Assembly (NCBI GenBank): GCA_002762785.1
Contig: PCXY01000004.1
Coordinates: forward strand, 124,001-188,000
Direction: 5' to 3'
DNA: 64,000 bases
DNA from: Candidatus Woesearchaeota archaeon CG10_big_fil_rev_8_21_14_0_10_45_16
Lineage (GTDB): Archaea > Nanobdellota > Nanobdellia > Woesearchaeales > GW2011-AR9
This document shows positions 25,365 to 35,004 of the stretch, one piece after another. Position 1 is the stretch's first letter; every line of letters starts with the position of its first letter. Below the pieces are notes generated by a model that worked only from the letters and a program-made list of their open reading frames with translations, did no database searches and was not told where the DNA came from. The translations under genes were made by a program, and so were the position numbers.

Positions 25365-25711
25365 TAGAATTCCACCTCAGCTTGTTCTGCTTTCTCCTGA
25401 TAAAAATAATCCGTGATATATAACGCACCGATGGCGAACAAAGGCGCTGAAGCAAGATAATACCCGGCACTGAGCTTGTTGCCGAAGATGAATATCATAA
25501 ACACAACTCCTAACACTAGGAACAAGAAGCCGCCGAAGATCTCTGTTTTCCAGGCCATCAAAGTAGTGGAGACCAAGATCATCCAGATCAAGGAGCCGGG
25601 GATGAAATATTCAGTAAAACCGACAGCTACCACTACACCAAGTATCCATATCAAGACGACTACGGCTGAAAGCAGCCGTGGTAGCCAGTGTAATGTATTC
25701 CGAAGGTCCAT
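25364..25711 (-). CDS. Hypothetical four-helix membrane protein
   Basis: 115 residues with about four membrane helices (LLSAVVVLIWILGVVVAVGF, GSLIWMILVSTTLMAW, GGFLFLVLGVVFMIFIFG, YLASAPLFAIGALYI). A GAGGAGAT ribosome-binding site precedes the ATG. It is directly upstream of fba and coupled to it. No family or function is recognised. Confidence 0.7.
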   Translation of the reverse strand: MDLRNTLHWLPRLLSAVVVLIWILGVVVAVGFTEYFIPGSLIWMILVSTTLMAWKTEIFGGFLFLVLGVVFMIFIFGNKLSAGYYLASAPLFAIGALYITDYFYQEKAEQAEVEF

Positions 25712-25823
25712 GATCTCCTCTTTTTTACTTTAGAAAGAGAACAGTGTTTAAATTACTTATGGTCATCCTTATTGATAACGCCGATCAGCAAAGCATATAA
25801 ACCAGATCGTCATCTCTTTTACC

Positions 25824-26594
25824 ATGGCAGCTGTTTTATACACCATCCTTAGCGTAGTCTTGGTCTCATTAGTTTCACTAACAGGGATTCTGACCATCCT
25901 TCTTGGCAGGAAAGACCTGAACAAGATCCTTCTTTCTTTGGTAAGTTTGTCAGCTGGTTCATTACTTGGGGGAGCTTTCCTTCATCTTCTTCCGGAAGTG
26001 GTTGAAGAGAAAGGCTTTGGCCTGTTTGTTTCGCTCTCGGTCCTTGGCGGCGTGGTCCTGTTCTTTATCATCGAACGCTTCATCCATTTCCATAAGTGTG
26101 ACAAGCCGGAACAGCACACGCATCACATGGCCCATATCCATCACCATAAGCATCACCTTGGGGTATTGAACCTAATCGGTGACGCTGTCCACAACTTTGC
26201 CGACGGCCTGATCATCGCCGGCAGTTATCTGGTGAGCATTCCCGTAGGCGTTGCCACGACCATGGCCGTCATCTTCCACGAAGTGCCGCAGGAGTTGGCT
26301 GACTTCGGCGTCTTGTTATATGCTGGTTTTTCGAAATGGAAAGCATTATGGTATAATTTTTTGTCTGCTATGACATCAATCTTGGGAGCTGTCATCGGTC
26401 TGATCTTAGGTGCGAAAAGTCAGGAATTTGTCTTGTTTATCCTGCCGTTTGCGGCCGGCGGCTTCATCTACATCGCTGGGGCCAACCTTATCCCGGAACT
26501 GCATCATGAGTGTAAGCTGAAGAATTCGATACTTCATCTCTTTTTCCTGCTGCTTGGCATGGCTATCATGGTGGGATTGTTGTATCTTGAATAA
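25824..26594 (+). CDS. ZIP-family metal transporter
   Basis: 256 residues with about eight membrane helices. The signature metal sites HNFADGLIIAG and HEVPQELADFG are intact, and a His-rich cytoplasmic loop (HTHHMAHIHHHKHH) separates helices 3 and 4, typical of zinc/iron ZIP importers. It probably brings Zn2+ or Fe2+ into the cytoplasm. A TATA-like CATATAAA lies about 26-30 bases upstream. Confidence 0.93.
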   Translation: MAAVLYTILSVVLVSLVSLTGILTILLGRKDLNKILLSLVSLSAGSLLGGAFLHLLPEVVEEKGFGLFVSLSVLGGVVLFFIIERFIHFHKCDKPEQHTHHMAHIHHHKHHLGVLNLIGDAVHNFADGLIIAGSYLVSIPVGVATTMAVIFHEVPQELADFGVLLYAGFSKWKALWYNFLSAMTSILGAVIGLILGAKSQEFVLFILPFAAGGFIYIAGANLIPELHHECKLKNSILHLFFLLLGMAIMVGLLYLE

Positions 26595-26653
26595 AGTTAA
26601 TGTCTGTTTTTCAAGCATAAATCTTAAATAATCTCTCTTAACAGATTCTTAAG

Positions 26654-27436
26654 ATGGAGATCGACAGGAGTACGAGGAATGTTTTTGGTAATATCAGTGA
26701 GTTATATGATAAAGCGAGGATCGGTTATCCACGTCAGTTGATCGAAGATATTATCGCTTTTTCGGAGATAAAAAAAAGAGGCAAGATCCTCGATGTTGGC
26801 TGCGGAACTGGTCAGGCTACAGTCCCATTCGCCCAAAAAGGTTTTACAGTTCTTGGAGTCGATCTGGGAAAAGAATTGGTGGAGATAGCGCGTCAGAAAT
26901 GCGCCATTTTTCCCAATGCCCAGTTTATGGTCGGCTCTTTTGAGGATCTCTCTTTTCCTCCCCAGTCATTTGATCTTATCATTTCCGGCATGGCCTGGCA
27001 CTGGATCAATCCAGGTAATAGGGAAGAAAAAGCGTTTCAGCTTTTGTCGACGAAAGGGACCATTGCGTTGTTTTGGTCCTATCAGCAGAAACAAAAGTCC
27101 CTTTTTGTACAGGCTGTGGGCAAGATTCTTGACCGGTATGGCGGGGTTGATCGTGGTCCTGCTGGTTCAAAAGTAAGACAGATCGCTGATTCTTTATACG
27201 AGCAATTTAACAGCAATAAAATGATTAAAGATGTTAGGCGTAAAGAGTACGATGAAGATCTCAAATTTACAACAGAAAGCTATCTTGATCTTGTCCTTTC
27301 TTATGGTTGGGTACAGGCACTTTCTGAATATCAGCGAAGTGACCTGATATGTGATCTGCAGAAATTATTTGTGGATTGTCCTAAGTTAATAGTGGTTCCT
27401 TACCAGCATGTTTTGATTCTTGCCAAGTTGGCGTGA
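26654..27436 (+). CDS. SAM-dependent methyltransferase
   Basis: 260 residues. A class I methyltransferase fold with motif I GKILDVGCGTGQATVPFA, GVDLGKELVEIAR and the post-I block FEDLSFPPQSFDLIISGMAWHWI. The AWHWI segment and N-terminal LYDKARIGYP resemble small-molecule methyltransferases of the UbiE/trans-aconitate type. The substrate is unknown. It is monocistronic and converges on the PfkB kinase gene three bases downstream. Confidence 0.88.
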   Translation: MEIDRSTRNVFGNISELYDKARIGYPRQLIEDIIAFSEIKKRGKILDVGCGTGQATVPFAQKGFTVLGVDLGKELVEIARQKCAIFPNAQFMVGSFEDLSFPPQSFDLIISGMAWHWINPGNREEKAFQLLSTKGTIALFWSYQQKQKSLFVQAVGKILDRYGGVDRGPAGSKVRQIADSLYEQFNSNKMIKDVRRKEYDEDLKFTTESYLDLVLSYGWVQALSEYQRSDLICDLQKLFVDCPKLIVVPYQHVLILAKLA

Positions 27437-27439
27437 AAA

Positions 27440-28396
27440 TCATATGATCTTAACTTTTATCTTCAGCTTCTTCATGTACACTACCGCTTCCTTCTCTCTT
27501 AACAGCCCGTTCTTCGTCCCTACGTATTGTATCAGCGATGAAGCATTAGCCTGGGCCAGCTTCAATGCTTCCGTAAACGGATATCTCTTGATCATCCCTG
27601 CCACCAAAGAAGAAGCGAAACAATCGCCGGCGCCAGCAGTATTGACTCTCTTAACAGGAGGAGGTATCATCTCATATATCTTCTCTTCATGCAGCGCATA
27701 GAATTTCTTCCTGCCGTCAGTGATGACCACTGTCTTAGGCCCGAACTTATGGATGCCTTGCAGCAACACTTTGAAAGAATCTGTTTTCTTCTCCAGCAGG
27801 CTTTGCGCTTCTTCTTTATTTAGGATCATCACACTAGTGGCCTGTAAGATCTTATGGAGAGCTTTCCCGCCTTTCTTAGCCATGTATGAAGAAGGATTGA
27901 ACGCCAAGTTGATGTTCTTCCTCTGTGCATAATCGGCTACGGCTACGGCAACTTTGAAAGACTTGTCCACGAGACTGCCAAGGTAGATCCATCTGGCTTT
28001 TAGCTGAGATCTCTTGAAATCATGCTCATTAAGGTCGGTCGAAGCTCCTTTGTGCACCAAGATGATCCGATCTTTTTCTTTCAATGATGAGATGATGGTG
28101 CCTGTATCGGTATGGTGTCTGCTGTGATGTTTACAGATATTCTTGATTTTATACTTCTGAAGGTCTTTCTTGACAAAATCAGCTTCATGGTCGTCTCCTA
28201 ACTTGGCCAGGATCTTGGTCTTTAAACCAAGTAATGAGAAACAGGCGGCTGTATTGGTGGCTGCTCCGCCGGTATGCAGCTCTTCCGAGACGACCCTGGC
28301 TTTATCCCCTGCTTTTATCGATGAAAGAGGCTGTTCTGTCGTGATGAAATGATCTACAGTGGCCGAACCTACGCAGAGAACGTCATGCTTGAACAT
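27440..28396 (-). CDS. PfkB-family sugar kinase
   Basis: 318 residues. Ribokinase-fold signatures: the N-terminal HTGGAATNTAACFSLLGLK and the C-terminal catalytic NTAGAGDCFASSLVAGM with the base Asp. ATP-dependent phosphorylation of a sugar, nucleoside or sugar phosphate is expected; the substrate cannot be assigned. NTAGAGD carries Asn where most members have Asp. A GAGGTG ribosome-binding site lies five bases before the ATG. Confidence 0.9.
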   Translation of the reverse strand: MFKHDVLCVGSATVDHFITTEQPLSSIKAGDKARVVSEELHTGGAATNTAACFSLLGLKTKILAKLGDDHEADFVKKDLQKYKIKNICKHHSRHHTDTGTIISSLKEKDRIILVHKGASTDLNEHDFKRSQLKARWIYLGSLVDKSFKVAVAVADYAQRKNINLAFNPSSYMAKKGGKALHKILQATSVMILNKEEAQSLLEKKTDSFKVLLQGIHKFGPKTVVITDGRKKFYALHEEKIYEMIPPPVKRVNTAGAGDCFASSLVAGMIKRYPFTEALKLAQANASSLIQYVGTKNGLLREKEAVVYMKKLKIKVKII

Positions 28397-28449
28397 AGTA
28401 CACCTCTTTTTTGAGATGGAATACCTTCAGCTTTAAAATGGTTATGGTT

Positions 28450-29265
28450 TCAAGAAAAGACAATTCTGTAATATTCGTGCTTTTGATCTACTTTAATTAC
28501 TGCATCAGGCCTGATCTTTTCATAACAGACGTAGGTGAACGGCAGATAGATATCGACAAACTTGCTTATCTGCTCTTTGCTCAGGCCTTCCCCTTTCTTC
28601 TCCCTTAGCCTTTTCTCTTGTAGTGATCGCCATTCTTTATGGACTTCAGAAGAATCTGGCTTGATCATCACCATGTAATCTAAGTATTTCCATAACGGCT
28701 GATACTCTTTTATATGTTTCAAGACAACTTTGTTCCCTTTTGGCAAGTCAATCTTAGTTTTCTTACAGATGTTGATCAATTCCGCTGAGGAGACCGTCGG
28801 CAAACCGACGCACCAGCCTTCGAAGAGAATAAAATCTTGTCTCTTGGTAACTTTAATTGTTTTCTTAGAAATATCTCCCTGAGCTTGACGTAATGACTTG
28901 TCAAAGACAGGTATCTGAAACGGTTTCCCCTGTCTAATCTTCTGCAAGGTCTTTAATAAATAATCGACCCGATGCGTTCCCGGCATGCCTCTGGCTATCT
29001 GATAGAACGGATTATCTTTGTACTTCTTTGCTAGTTTCTGTCTATCCTGATATGACGTATAGAAATCATCGATGGAGAAAGAATGAACATTATAACCCCT
29101 CAGATTTTTCTTGATAACTTCAACAATGGTGGTCTTGCCCGTTCCCTGACCCCCCTGCAGGCCGACGATGAGGGTCTTACCAGGCTGACGCATTTTTTTT
29201 AATTTTTCTACTAAAGGTAGGACTATCTTTTTCTCTTCTTCTGACGTAAAACTTCTGGAGCCCAT
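28450..29265 (-). CDS. GLYK-type P-loop kinase (D-glycerate 3-kinase-like)
   Basis: 271 residues. P-loop GLQGGQGTGKTT, then SIDDFYTSYQDRQKL, RGMPGTHRVDYLL, FDKSLRQAQGD and FILFEGWCVGL, the order seen in plant/fungal glycerate 3-kinase and related uridine-kinase-like proteins. It may phosphorylate glycerate to 3-phosphoglycerate, joining lower glycolysis. A TATA-like CTTTTTAAG sits about 28 bases before the ATG at 29265. Confidence 0.8.
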   Translation of the reverse strand: MGSRSFTSEEEKKIVLPLVEKLKKMRQPGKTLIVGLQGGQGTGKTTIVEVIKKNLRGYNVHSFSIDDFYTSYQDRQKLAKKYKDNPFYQIARGMPGTHRVDYLLKTLQKIRQGKPFQIPVFDKSLRQAQGDISKKTIKVTKRQDFILFEGWCVGLPTVSSAELINICKKTKIDLPKGNKVVLKHIKEYQPLWKYLDYMVMIKPDSSEVHKEWRSLQEKRLREKKGEGLSKEQISKFVDIYLPFTYVCYEKIRPDAVIKVDQKHEYYRIVFS

Positions 29266-29396
29266 GGAAAGTAAGGAAGATTCCTGCTCTTAAAAAGCTT
29301 TCTTAAACGTGGGTTCTATAGAAAATCTCTTCGAGGCGTCACGGCGACTCGTACAGAGGCGGTGGCATTTCAATCTCGACAGAGCCTTAATCACGC

Positions 29397-30035
29397 CTAC
29401 GCTTTCTTCAGTTCCATCAGTGAACGATGGGCTTCGATAAGGTCGCTTTCTTTTACATACACTAACCAGTCGGGGATGCTATACATGACTTCTTTGATGT
29501 TGATATCCCTGAGAGCCAGTTCGGCCGTGATCCTGGCCAAGATACCTTTGATCTCATCGATCTTCTTGGGAAAATGCAGGCGTATCTCACTAAGATCTTT
29601 CTCGGTCTCCAAGACATCACTTGCTTTGAAAAGGGCCAGCTTCTTCTCAATATCTCGCTGGTTGACTATAAGCGTGATCGTCTCCTTGGCCCGGACGATC
29701 CGGAAGTTATTCTTGAGAAGTTTTTTGTTGAGGTAGTCATCGCTGATCTCTTTGAAGGCGCTGTCCCTGAGCAATATCCTAGCCACACCATCTTTAGTGG
29801 AGACGGCCATCTTGTTAAAAAGATCGGATGCTTCTTTAGAGCTTGATAAAGAAATCTCATCGACATCATAACGCCGCAAGGCGCTGATGACGGCATCGGT
29901 GCTGTGCGGAAGGTTGTGGCTTTTGATAAGATCCCTGGCTAAAGAACGGGTGTTGATGATGCCACGACGTAAACATTTTTGGACAGCGATATCTTTGTCG
30001 ATAATGGCCTGGACCTGCTGGTTGACGCTTTTCAT
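29397..30035 (-). CDS. Helix-turn-helix plus ACT-domain protein
   Basis: 212 residues. The N-terminal 65 residues are helical and HTH-like (CLRRGIINTRSLARDLIKS...DAVISALRRYDV); the C-terminal region has a beta-alpha-beta ACT-like pattern ending in EIKGILARITAELALRDINIKEVMYSIPDWLVYV. ACT domains bind amino acids or other small ligands, so a ligand-sensing regulator is plausible. It is divergent from cysteine desulfurase across 54 bases. The 131 bases between this gene and the GLYK gene contain no supported feature beyond the GLYK promoter. Confidence 0.75.
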   Translation of the reverse strand: MKSVNQQVQAIIDKDIAVQKCLRRGIINTRSLARDLIKSHNLPHSTDAVISALRRYDVDEISLSSSKEASDLFNKMAVSTKDGVARILLRDSAFKEISDDYLNKKLLKNNFRIVRAKETITLIVNQRDIEKKLALFKASDVLETEKDLSEIRLHFPKKIDEIKGILARITAELALRDINIKEVMYSIPDWLVYVKESDLIEAHRSLMELKKA

Positions 30036-30089
30036 CTTTTTTCTGTGTGGAAGTCAAGATTTAAAAAGGTTTAGTTCTTACACGATATT

Positions 30090-31202
30090 ATGATCTATCT
30101 TGACCATGCGGCTGCTACACCGGTGCGAAAAGAAGCTTTGAAAGCGATGCTTCCTTATTTTTCAGAGTCTTATGGAAATCCTAATAGTTATCACGAGCTT
30201 GGAAAGAACGCAAGAGAAGCAGTTGAGAAAGCAAGAGTTTCTATTGCCCAGAAGCTGAATGCTCGTTTTCCGGAAGAGATCATCTTCACCGGCAGCGGGA
30301 CTGAAAGTGTAAACTTAGCTCTACAGGGGATAGCAAAAGCATATCAGAAAAAAGGCAACCATATCATCACTTGCAAGACTGAACATAAAGCGGTGCTGGA
30401 AACCTGCAAAGCGTTGGAAAAACAAGGTTTTAAAGTGACTTATCTGGATGTTGATAAGAAAGGTTTGCCAAACCTTGCAGAGTTGGAAAAGGCCATCACC
30501 AAGAAGACCACCTTGATCTCTATCATGTACGTCAATAATGAAACTGGTGTGATTCAACCGATCCAGAAGATAGTTTCTTTAGCAAAAAAATACAGGGTGT
30601 TGTTCCATACTGATGCCTGCCAGGCTGTCTATCAGTTGTTAGATGTTCAAGAGCTGGGAGTTGACCTATTGACGATGAATGGCAGTAAAGTTTACGGACC
30701 GAAAGGTATCGGCTTACTTTATAAGAAGAAAGAAGTCTTATTGCAGCCGTTGATCCATGGCGGTTCTCAGGAATCTGGTTTCCGGTCAGGGACTGAAAAC
30801 GTTCCCGGTATCGTCGGTTTTGCTGCAGCGTTACAATCTTCTTTAGATGGGAAGAAGTTGTCTCAGTTACAGCAGTCTTTTGAAAGAGAGTTGTTAAAGA
30901 TCTCCAAGACAAAGATCAATGGCGGTCAGCATTCACCTCATATCACCAATGTTACTTTCTCCGGCGTTGATGCAGAAACTTTATTACACTATCTTGATTC
31001 CAAGAGAATCTATGCTTCAGCTGGCAGTGCCTGCACTGCGGGAGTGCAAGAGCCTAGCCATGTTCTGAGGGCTATGGGAATCTCTGAAAAAGAAGCAAGG
31101 AGTACTGTCAGATTCAGTTTTGGCAAGGATACCACTAAAGCTGAACTGAAGATGGTTGTCAAGGCCGTGAAAGAGATTGTGGGCAGTTTAAGGAAGATCT
31201 AA
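30090..31202 (+). CDS. iscS: Cysteine desulfurase (IscS/NifS class)
   Basis: 370 residues. PLP fold type I: YLDHAAATPVRKEAL at the start, TGSGTESVNLAL, HTDACQA, PLP-lysine in NGSKVYGPKG, and the active-site cysteine loop SAGSACTAGVQEPSHVL. It releases sulfur from cysteine as an enzyme persulfide for Fe-S clusters and tRNA thiolation; the ThiI core at 5178 is a likely acceptor. No scaffold (IscU) gene is adjacent. A TATA-like TTTAAAAAGG lies 21-31 bases upstream. Confidence 0.94.
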   Translation: MIYLDHAAATPVRKEALKAMLPYFSESYGNPNSYHELGKNAREAVEKARVSIAQKLNARFPEEIIFTGSGTESVNLALQGIAKAYQKKGNHIITCKTEHKAVLETCKALEKQGFKVTYLDVDKKGLPNLAELEKAITKKTTLISIMYVNNETGVIQPIQKIVSLAKKYRVLFHTDACQAVYQLLDVQELGVDLLTMNGSKVYGPKGIGLLYKKKEVLLQPLIHGGSQESGFRSGTENVPGIVGFAAALQSSLDGKKLSQLQQSFERELLKISKTKINGGQHSPHITNVTFSGVDAETLLHYLDSKRIYASAGSACTAGVQEPSHVLRAMGISEKEARSTVRFSFGKDTTKAELKMVVKAVKEIVGSLRKI

Positions 31203-32185
31203 TCTTTCATCTTCTCCAGGATAAACCTCATTGCGTCATCTGCCTTGCCGGCAAGAACCGTACAACCGCCGACTTGCAGATGGCCGCCGCCAGAGCCTTC
31301 GCCGAACTTTTTGCCTACTTCCCGGCAGAGGTTGCCGATATGGATCTTACAGCGTTCTTTATGGAAGATGTTACAGCCGATGCTCATCCTAACTTGGTCG
31401 CTTTCCAGTTCCGGGCGCAGGCTGATAGAATAGCTGGTCTCAGGGAACTTGTAATGGACATAGAACCGGTCTACTAGGCCTTTCCTGAACCTTATCTTGC
31501 GGTCGTCTTGTACCACGCACTTGCTCTTCTCATCATAATAAACATAGGTGTCGACCTGGTCACGCCATTCCTGGTAGCTTCGGAGACGGGCGTCGTAAAA
31601 GAACCTGATGAACTCGGACTTGAACCAGGAGGATGTTATCGGCGACCGCTCCAGATTATTGGATAGTAATCGTCTGTAGATCTCGTCGTTGAGGTTCGGA
31701 TCTTTGGTCTGGAAGGAAGAACTGAGGGCATGGAACTGTTGCAGTGCTGTAAGCTTGTCTTTTGCAGGGTAATAGCATTCTTTATACTGCTTCTTGTCGT
31801 ACATGGCGCCGTCGATGATATCCATGCACTGCTTAAAATTCTTTAACTCTTCATTCTCTTTCACGCCTCGCGAAACAGCTAGTTCAATCAAGACACCAGT
31901 GCAGCTTGGCGCCAGTTTCCAATGATGGTTCTTTTTTTCTTCCTCTGGCTTATTGGTGATGTGGTGGTCGCACCAGAAGAACACTTCTTTTTTTGGTCTT
32001 GGCAAGTCTAAGATGATATCTCCTTTCTGGATCTCGACCTCTTCCAGCTCGATCTCTTTCGGCATCACCGGGACGATCTCAATATCTTCTGGAATCTTAA
32101 GGGTCGGAGCGATATACTTCTTGAAGACAAAAGCGCTGCAAAAGCCGTCCAGACAACCGGCATGGGTGATTATCCTGTGTTTCAT
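31199..32185 (-). CDS. DHH-superfamily phosphoesterase-like protein
   Basis: 328 residues from the ATG at 32185, which follows GGAGGTG and overlaps the stop of the secretion ATPase gene (ATGA). The DHH motif is in FFWCDHHITNK; an N-terminal CLDGFCSA matches motif I with one Asp replaced; the C-terminal DHHA1 segment is GSGGGHLQVGGCTV. DHH proteins hydrolyse phosphodiesters in short oligonucleotides, cyclic dinucleotides or single-stranded DNA. The altered motif I (Cys for Asp) might reduce metal binding. Confidence 0.8.
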   Translation of the reverse strand: MKHRIITHAGCLDGFCSAFVFKKYIAPTLKIPEDIEIVPVMPKEIELEEVEIQKGDIILDLPRPKKEVFFWCDHHITNKPEEEKKNHHWKLAPSCTGVLIELAVSRGVKENEELKNFKQCMDIIDGAMYDKKQYKECYYPAKDKLTALQQFHALSSSFQTKDPNLNDEIYRRLLSNNLERSPITSSWFKSEFIRFFYDARLRSYQEWRDQVDTYVYYDEKSKCVVQDDRKIRFRKGLVDRFYVHYKFPETSYSISLRPELESDQVRMSIGCNIFHKERCKIHIGNLCREVGKKFGEGSGGGHLQVGGCTVLAGKADDAMRFILEKMKD

Positions 32186-34473
32186 CCTGACACCTCCTTT
32201 TTCGCTTCTTTGCGCAGCCATTCTTTGTATTCGAAAAGGATCTGGCTGCTCTTACGTTTTCCTTCTTTCTCTTTGATCTTGTCGCTGATAAGATGGAACT
32301 GGTCGTTGGCTTTGATCACAAATTCAGCCTCTAACAATAAAGGGTTCTGGAGTTCCGTGAACATATCGACGATGGCCTGCTTGCAGTCTCCCCTTAAAAT
32401 AATATTGTCCCAGATGGCATCCCAGTCACCGGCAAATTCTTTCACCCGTCCAGCCATCCGCTTAAGTATGGCAGAGTTGCCGTTTCTTAACTCATCGGTT
32501 ATCTCCAGCTGGTCAGTCTGCGGGTTATAGACCATCAGGTCGACGAAAGCTCCTTCCTGCAAAGGATCGTTCTCCCATTCTTTTCGCACTTCAGTGACTC
32601 TTAAGACCCGTTTATACTTTTTCAATCCTGAGATGACCGGGTTGGTGACGACGATGATGTCTATGGCTTTGAAAGATGTTTTCGGCACGCCGATATCGTT
32701 GACGACCCTGTCAAATACGCCGTACGGTGAATCGGCATGGATAGTTCCAGCAACCACGTTGGCTGCCGCGCCGACCCGCATCGCTTCAAACAAGGCGATA
32801 GCTTCCTTGCTCCTTACTTCGCCGACGAAGATGGCCGAATCTCCTAAACGTAAAGTAGAACGGATACCGATGGAAGGATCAACTTCTGATCCAGGAGCCG
32901 ACAAAGCTGAGGCGACTTTTAGCGATTCCAGGTTATAACCAAGTTTGCGCATGGATTTTCCTGGCAGTTCAAACGTGTCTTCTATCGTAATGATCCTGGC
33001 TCTTCGCTGGATCTCGACCAGAAAACTTCCCAGCAGACTGCTTTTCCCGCTGGATCGTGTCCCGGCGATGAGGATGGTGGCGTTGTTATCGATAAGGAAA
33101 CTGAGCAGTCCGGCTGCTTCTTTATTCATGTATCGGATCTTGGGCTGAGCATATAATGGAAAAGTCCAAGGAAAATCACGATGGCGTCTGAATGAGAACG
33201 CCAGACCTAATGGACTGAGCGGCGCGGTGAGAGCGGAAACCCTGGAAGTGAAACCTTTCACGTCTAGTTCTGTGTCTAGGATGGGGTTAGCTTCATCTAA
33301 CGGCCGTCCTGAGATCAGTCTTAACTTGGTAGCCCAGCTTTCGACTTCCAGATGGGTTGGATAGATATTTGTATAACAGTCACCGTAATCCTGATGGACG
33401 ATGAAGATCGGCAGTTCGCCGTTGGGGGAGTTGATGTTAACGTCTTGTACTTTTGGATCGGCCAATAACAGTTCGATCAGGCCGAAACCGACCGTGTAAC
33501 GCAGCAAGGCCTGAGCCAGCTGGTCTAGATCGTCCTCATCCAGGTCCAGCTCTTTTTGTCTGGCTAAATCTTCTAAAAGATCTTTGCCGATGCTTAAGAA
33601 AACCTCCCGCATCCGTTCCGGGTCGACAAACTCTTCTCTTGTCGGTTTGTGTTCTGCCATGATCCGCTTAGCGTCATCCAGCAGTTCGTACGCCTCTTCG
33701 CTGAAACGGAACTCCGGCGGCGTAAGATGATAGATCACTTTGATGTCATCGTCAAAAGAGAAGATGTTGACATCACAGGTGTCTTTGCCTTCACCGAACT
33801 GATAACTGCCTTCTAGATTTCCAGAAGGAAATTCAGTGATGAGCTTAGTGTACATGAAATCAGGTCTGGTCGTCGGATGAAAGACATTGCCGTAGATACT
33901 TCTGTCACCGACGCTGTACTCTTTGGCATGAGGCAAGAGTTGACGGATGATCTTCAGCTGCTCGAGGGAGGTAACGGCATTCTCGATGATCCGGATAAGA
34001 TGCTGCTGGCTCTGCTGCTGCTTTTGATCGAGGATGTTCTCAGACTTGATCTTCTCCTGTCTTTCCAGCCGTTTGAGCCGGACATAAGCTGCTAAAGGGT
34101 CTTCTTTGAGCCATTTGCTTATGATCTTTTGGAATTCTGCGTAACTACCTCGGACATAGCGCTCATGTTCGGGGCTGACGACCAGCTTAGAATGGTTAAA
34201 ACGATCTTCTTTAGTCAGCTTCTTATAAACTTGGGCAACCTCATTAAGGAGCATCGTCTGGGAATAATCATATTCATATTCCCGCAATTGTGAAAGGATG
34301 ATGACGGTTATTCCTGAATTGGCCAGCAGGGCGTCGATGATCTTAGCCATGCAGACTTCACTATATTCGATAGATGGCGGGAAAGAACAGTTCTCCATGT
34401 AGACCCGTAAGACTTTGTTCTCACCTTCATGGTAGGTCTCGCTTTCAAAACAGCTTTTTTTGGAGTTGATCAT
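32182..34473 (-). CDS. Type II/IV secretion (pilus/archaellum-type) ATPase
   Basis: 763 residues. The C-terminal 450 residues form an FlaI/TadA/VirB11-like motor: Walker A GTRSSGKSS, ITIEDTFELPG (Asp box), LRLGDSAIFVGEVRSKEA (Walker B) and GTIHADSPYGV (His box). The 300-residue N-terminal extension is charged and likely binds partner proteins. It would power assembly of a pilus-like or secretion structure. No pilin or canonical FlaJ/TadC platform gene is adjacent; instead there are two coiled-coil genes and three related membrane proteins. Confidence 0.9.
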   Translation of the reverse strand: MINSKKSCFESETYHEGENKVLRVYMENCSFPPSIEYSEVCMAKIIDALLANSGITVIILSQLREYEYDYSQTMLLNEVAQVYKKLTKEDRFNHSKLVVSPEHERYVRGSYAEFQKIISKWLKEDPLAAYVRLKRLERQEKIKSENILDQKQQQSQQHLIRIIENAVTSLEQLKIIRQLLPHAKEYSVGDRSIYGNVFHPTTRPDFMYTKLITEFPSGNLEGSYQFGEGKDTCDVNIFSFDDDIKVIYHLTPPEFRFSEEAYELLDDAKRIMAEHKPTREEFVDPERMREVFLSIGKDLLEDLARQKELDLDEDDLDQLAQALLRYTVGFGLIELLLADPKVQDVNINSPNGELPIFIVHQDYGDCYTNIYPTHLEVESWATKLRLISGRPLDEANPILDTELDVKGFTSRVSALTAPLSPLGLAFSFRRHRDFPWTFPLYAQPKIRYMNKEAAGLLSFLIDNNATILIAGTRSSGKSSLLGSFLVEIQRRARIITIEDTFELPGKSMRKLGYNLESLKVASALSAPGSEVDPSIGIRSTLRLGDSAIFVGEVRSKEAIALFEAMRVGAAANVVAGTIHADSPYGVFDRVVNDIGVPKTSFKAIDIIVVTNPVISGLKKYKRVLRVTEVRKEWENDPLQEGAFVDLMVYNPQTDQLEITDELRNGNSAILKRMAGRVKEFAGDWDAIWDNIILRGDCKQAIVDMFTELQNPLLLEAEFVIKANDQFHLISDKIKEKEGKRKSSQILFEYKEWLRKEAKKEVSG

Positions 34474-34583
34474 CTTTCGGTCTGAAAGAGCGGCGAGTGT
34501 TTATTATATTTTCTTTTCTAGAGAGAACACCACTCTTTAATGCTCACATAACTTTATTATACTGTTTTTGCTTTGAGCTGATA

Positions 34584-34961
34584 ATGGCAGCTCCTCCAGT
34601 TCCGCAACCTAGTTTTGATAGTGCTAAGCTTTACGTCTGGGTCAAGAGCCTGGAAGGCAAGGTCAATAATCTCCTGCGGGAAGTTGATATCCTCAAGACT
34701 GATTTCATCCAGCGGACAGAGAAGATGAAGAAAGAGCTGAAATCTTTCAATGATGACTTCCTGGAACTGAAGCGAGATCAGGAGGCGGCATCTCAGAAGA
34801 TGGATCTCGTCATCAAAGAGCTGAAAAGGACGGCCGGCATCGAAGAGATAACGACGATGAAGAAATATCTGGAGTACTGGAATCCTATGACTTTTGTGAC
34901 CCAGCAGGATCTTAATCGAGCTTTGGATGCCAGGATGTCCAAGCCTCAGCAAAAGACATAA
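34584..34961 (+). CDS. Coiled-coil protein next to the secretion ATPase
   Basis: 125 residues from the ATG at 34584; the longer upstream frame lacks support. A single long coiled coil (about 15-85: SLEGKVNNLLREVDILKTDFIQ...) precedes a short C-terminal domain ending FVTQQDLNRALDARM. It is soluble, without signal sequence. It lies divergent from the secretion ATPase and may be a structural or adaptor protein of the same apparatus, by position only. A TTTATTATACTG TATA-like element lies about 25-30 bases upstream. Confidence 0.65.
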   Translation: MAAPPVPQPSFDSAKLYVWVKSLEGKVNNLLREVDILKTDFIQRTEKMKKELKSFNDDFLELKRDQEAASQKMDLVIKELKRTAGIEEITTMKKYLEYWNPMTFVTQQDLNRALDARMSKPQQKT

Positions 34962-35004
34962 ATAACTGGGGATATTAATCTCATAAAAAGAAGGTGACAT
35001 AATC

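Noticed and set aside
28860-28900. SLRQAQGD in the GLYK-type kinase as a second copy of the rpiB palindromic element
   Set aside because: The segment aligns with the family motif DKS....GD without extra length, so no insertion is needed, although the DNA shares GTAATGAC with the rpiB element.
29270-29396. Possible small RNA between the GLYK and ACT-domain genes
   Set aside because: Only weak short stems (for example CGAG...CTCG) are seen, with no C/D, H/ACA or tRNA pattern; the interval is explained by the GLYK promoter.
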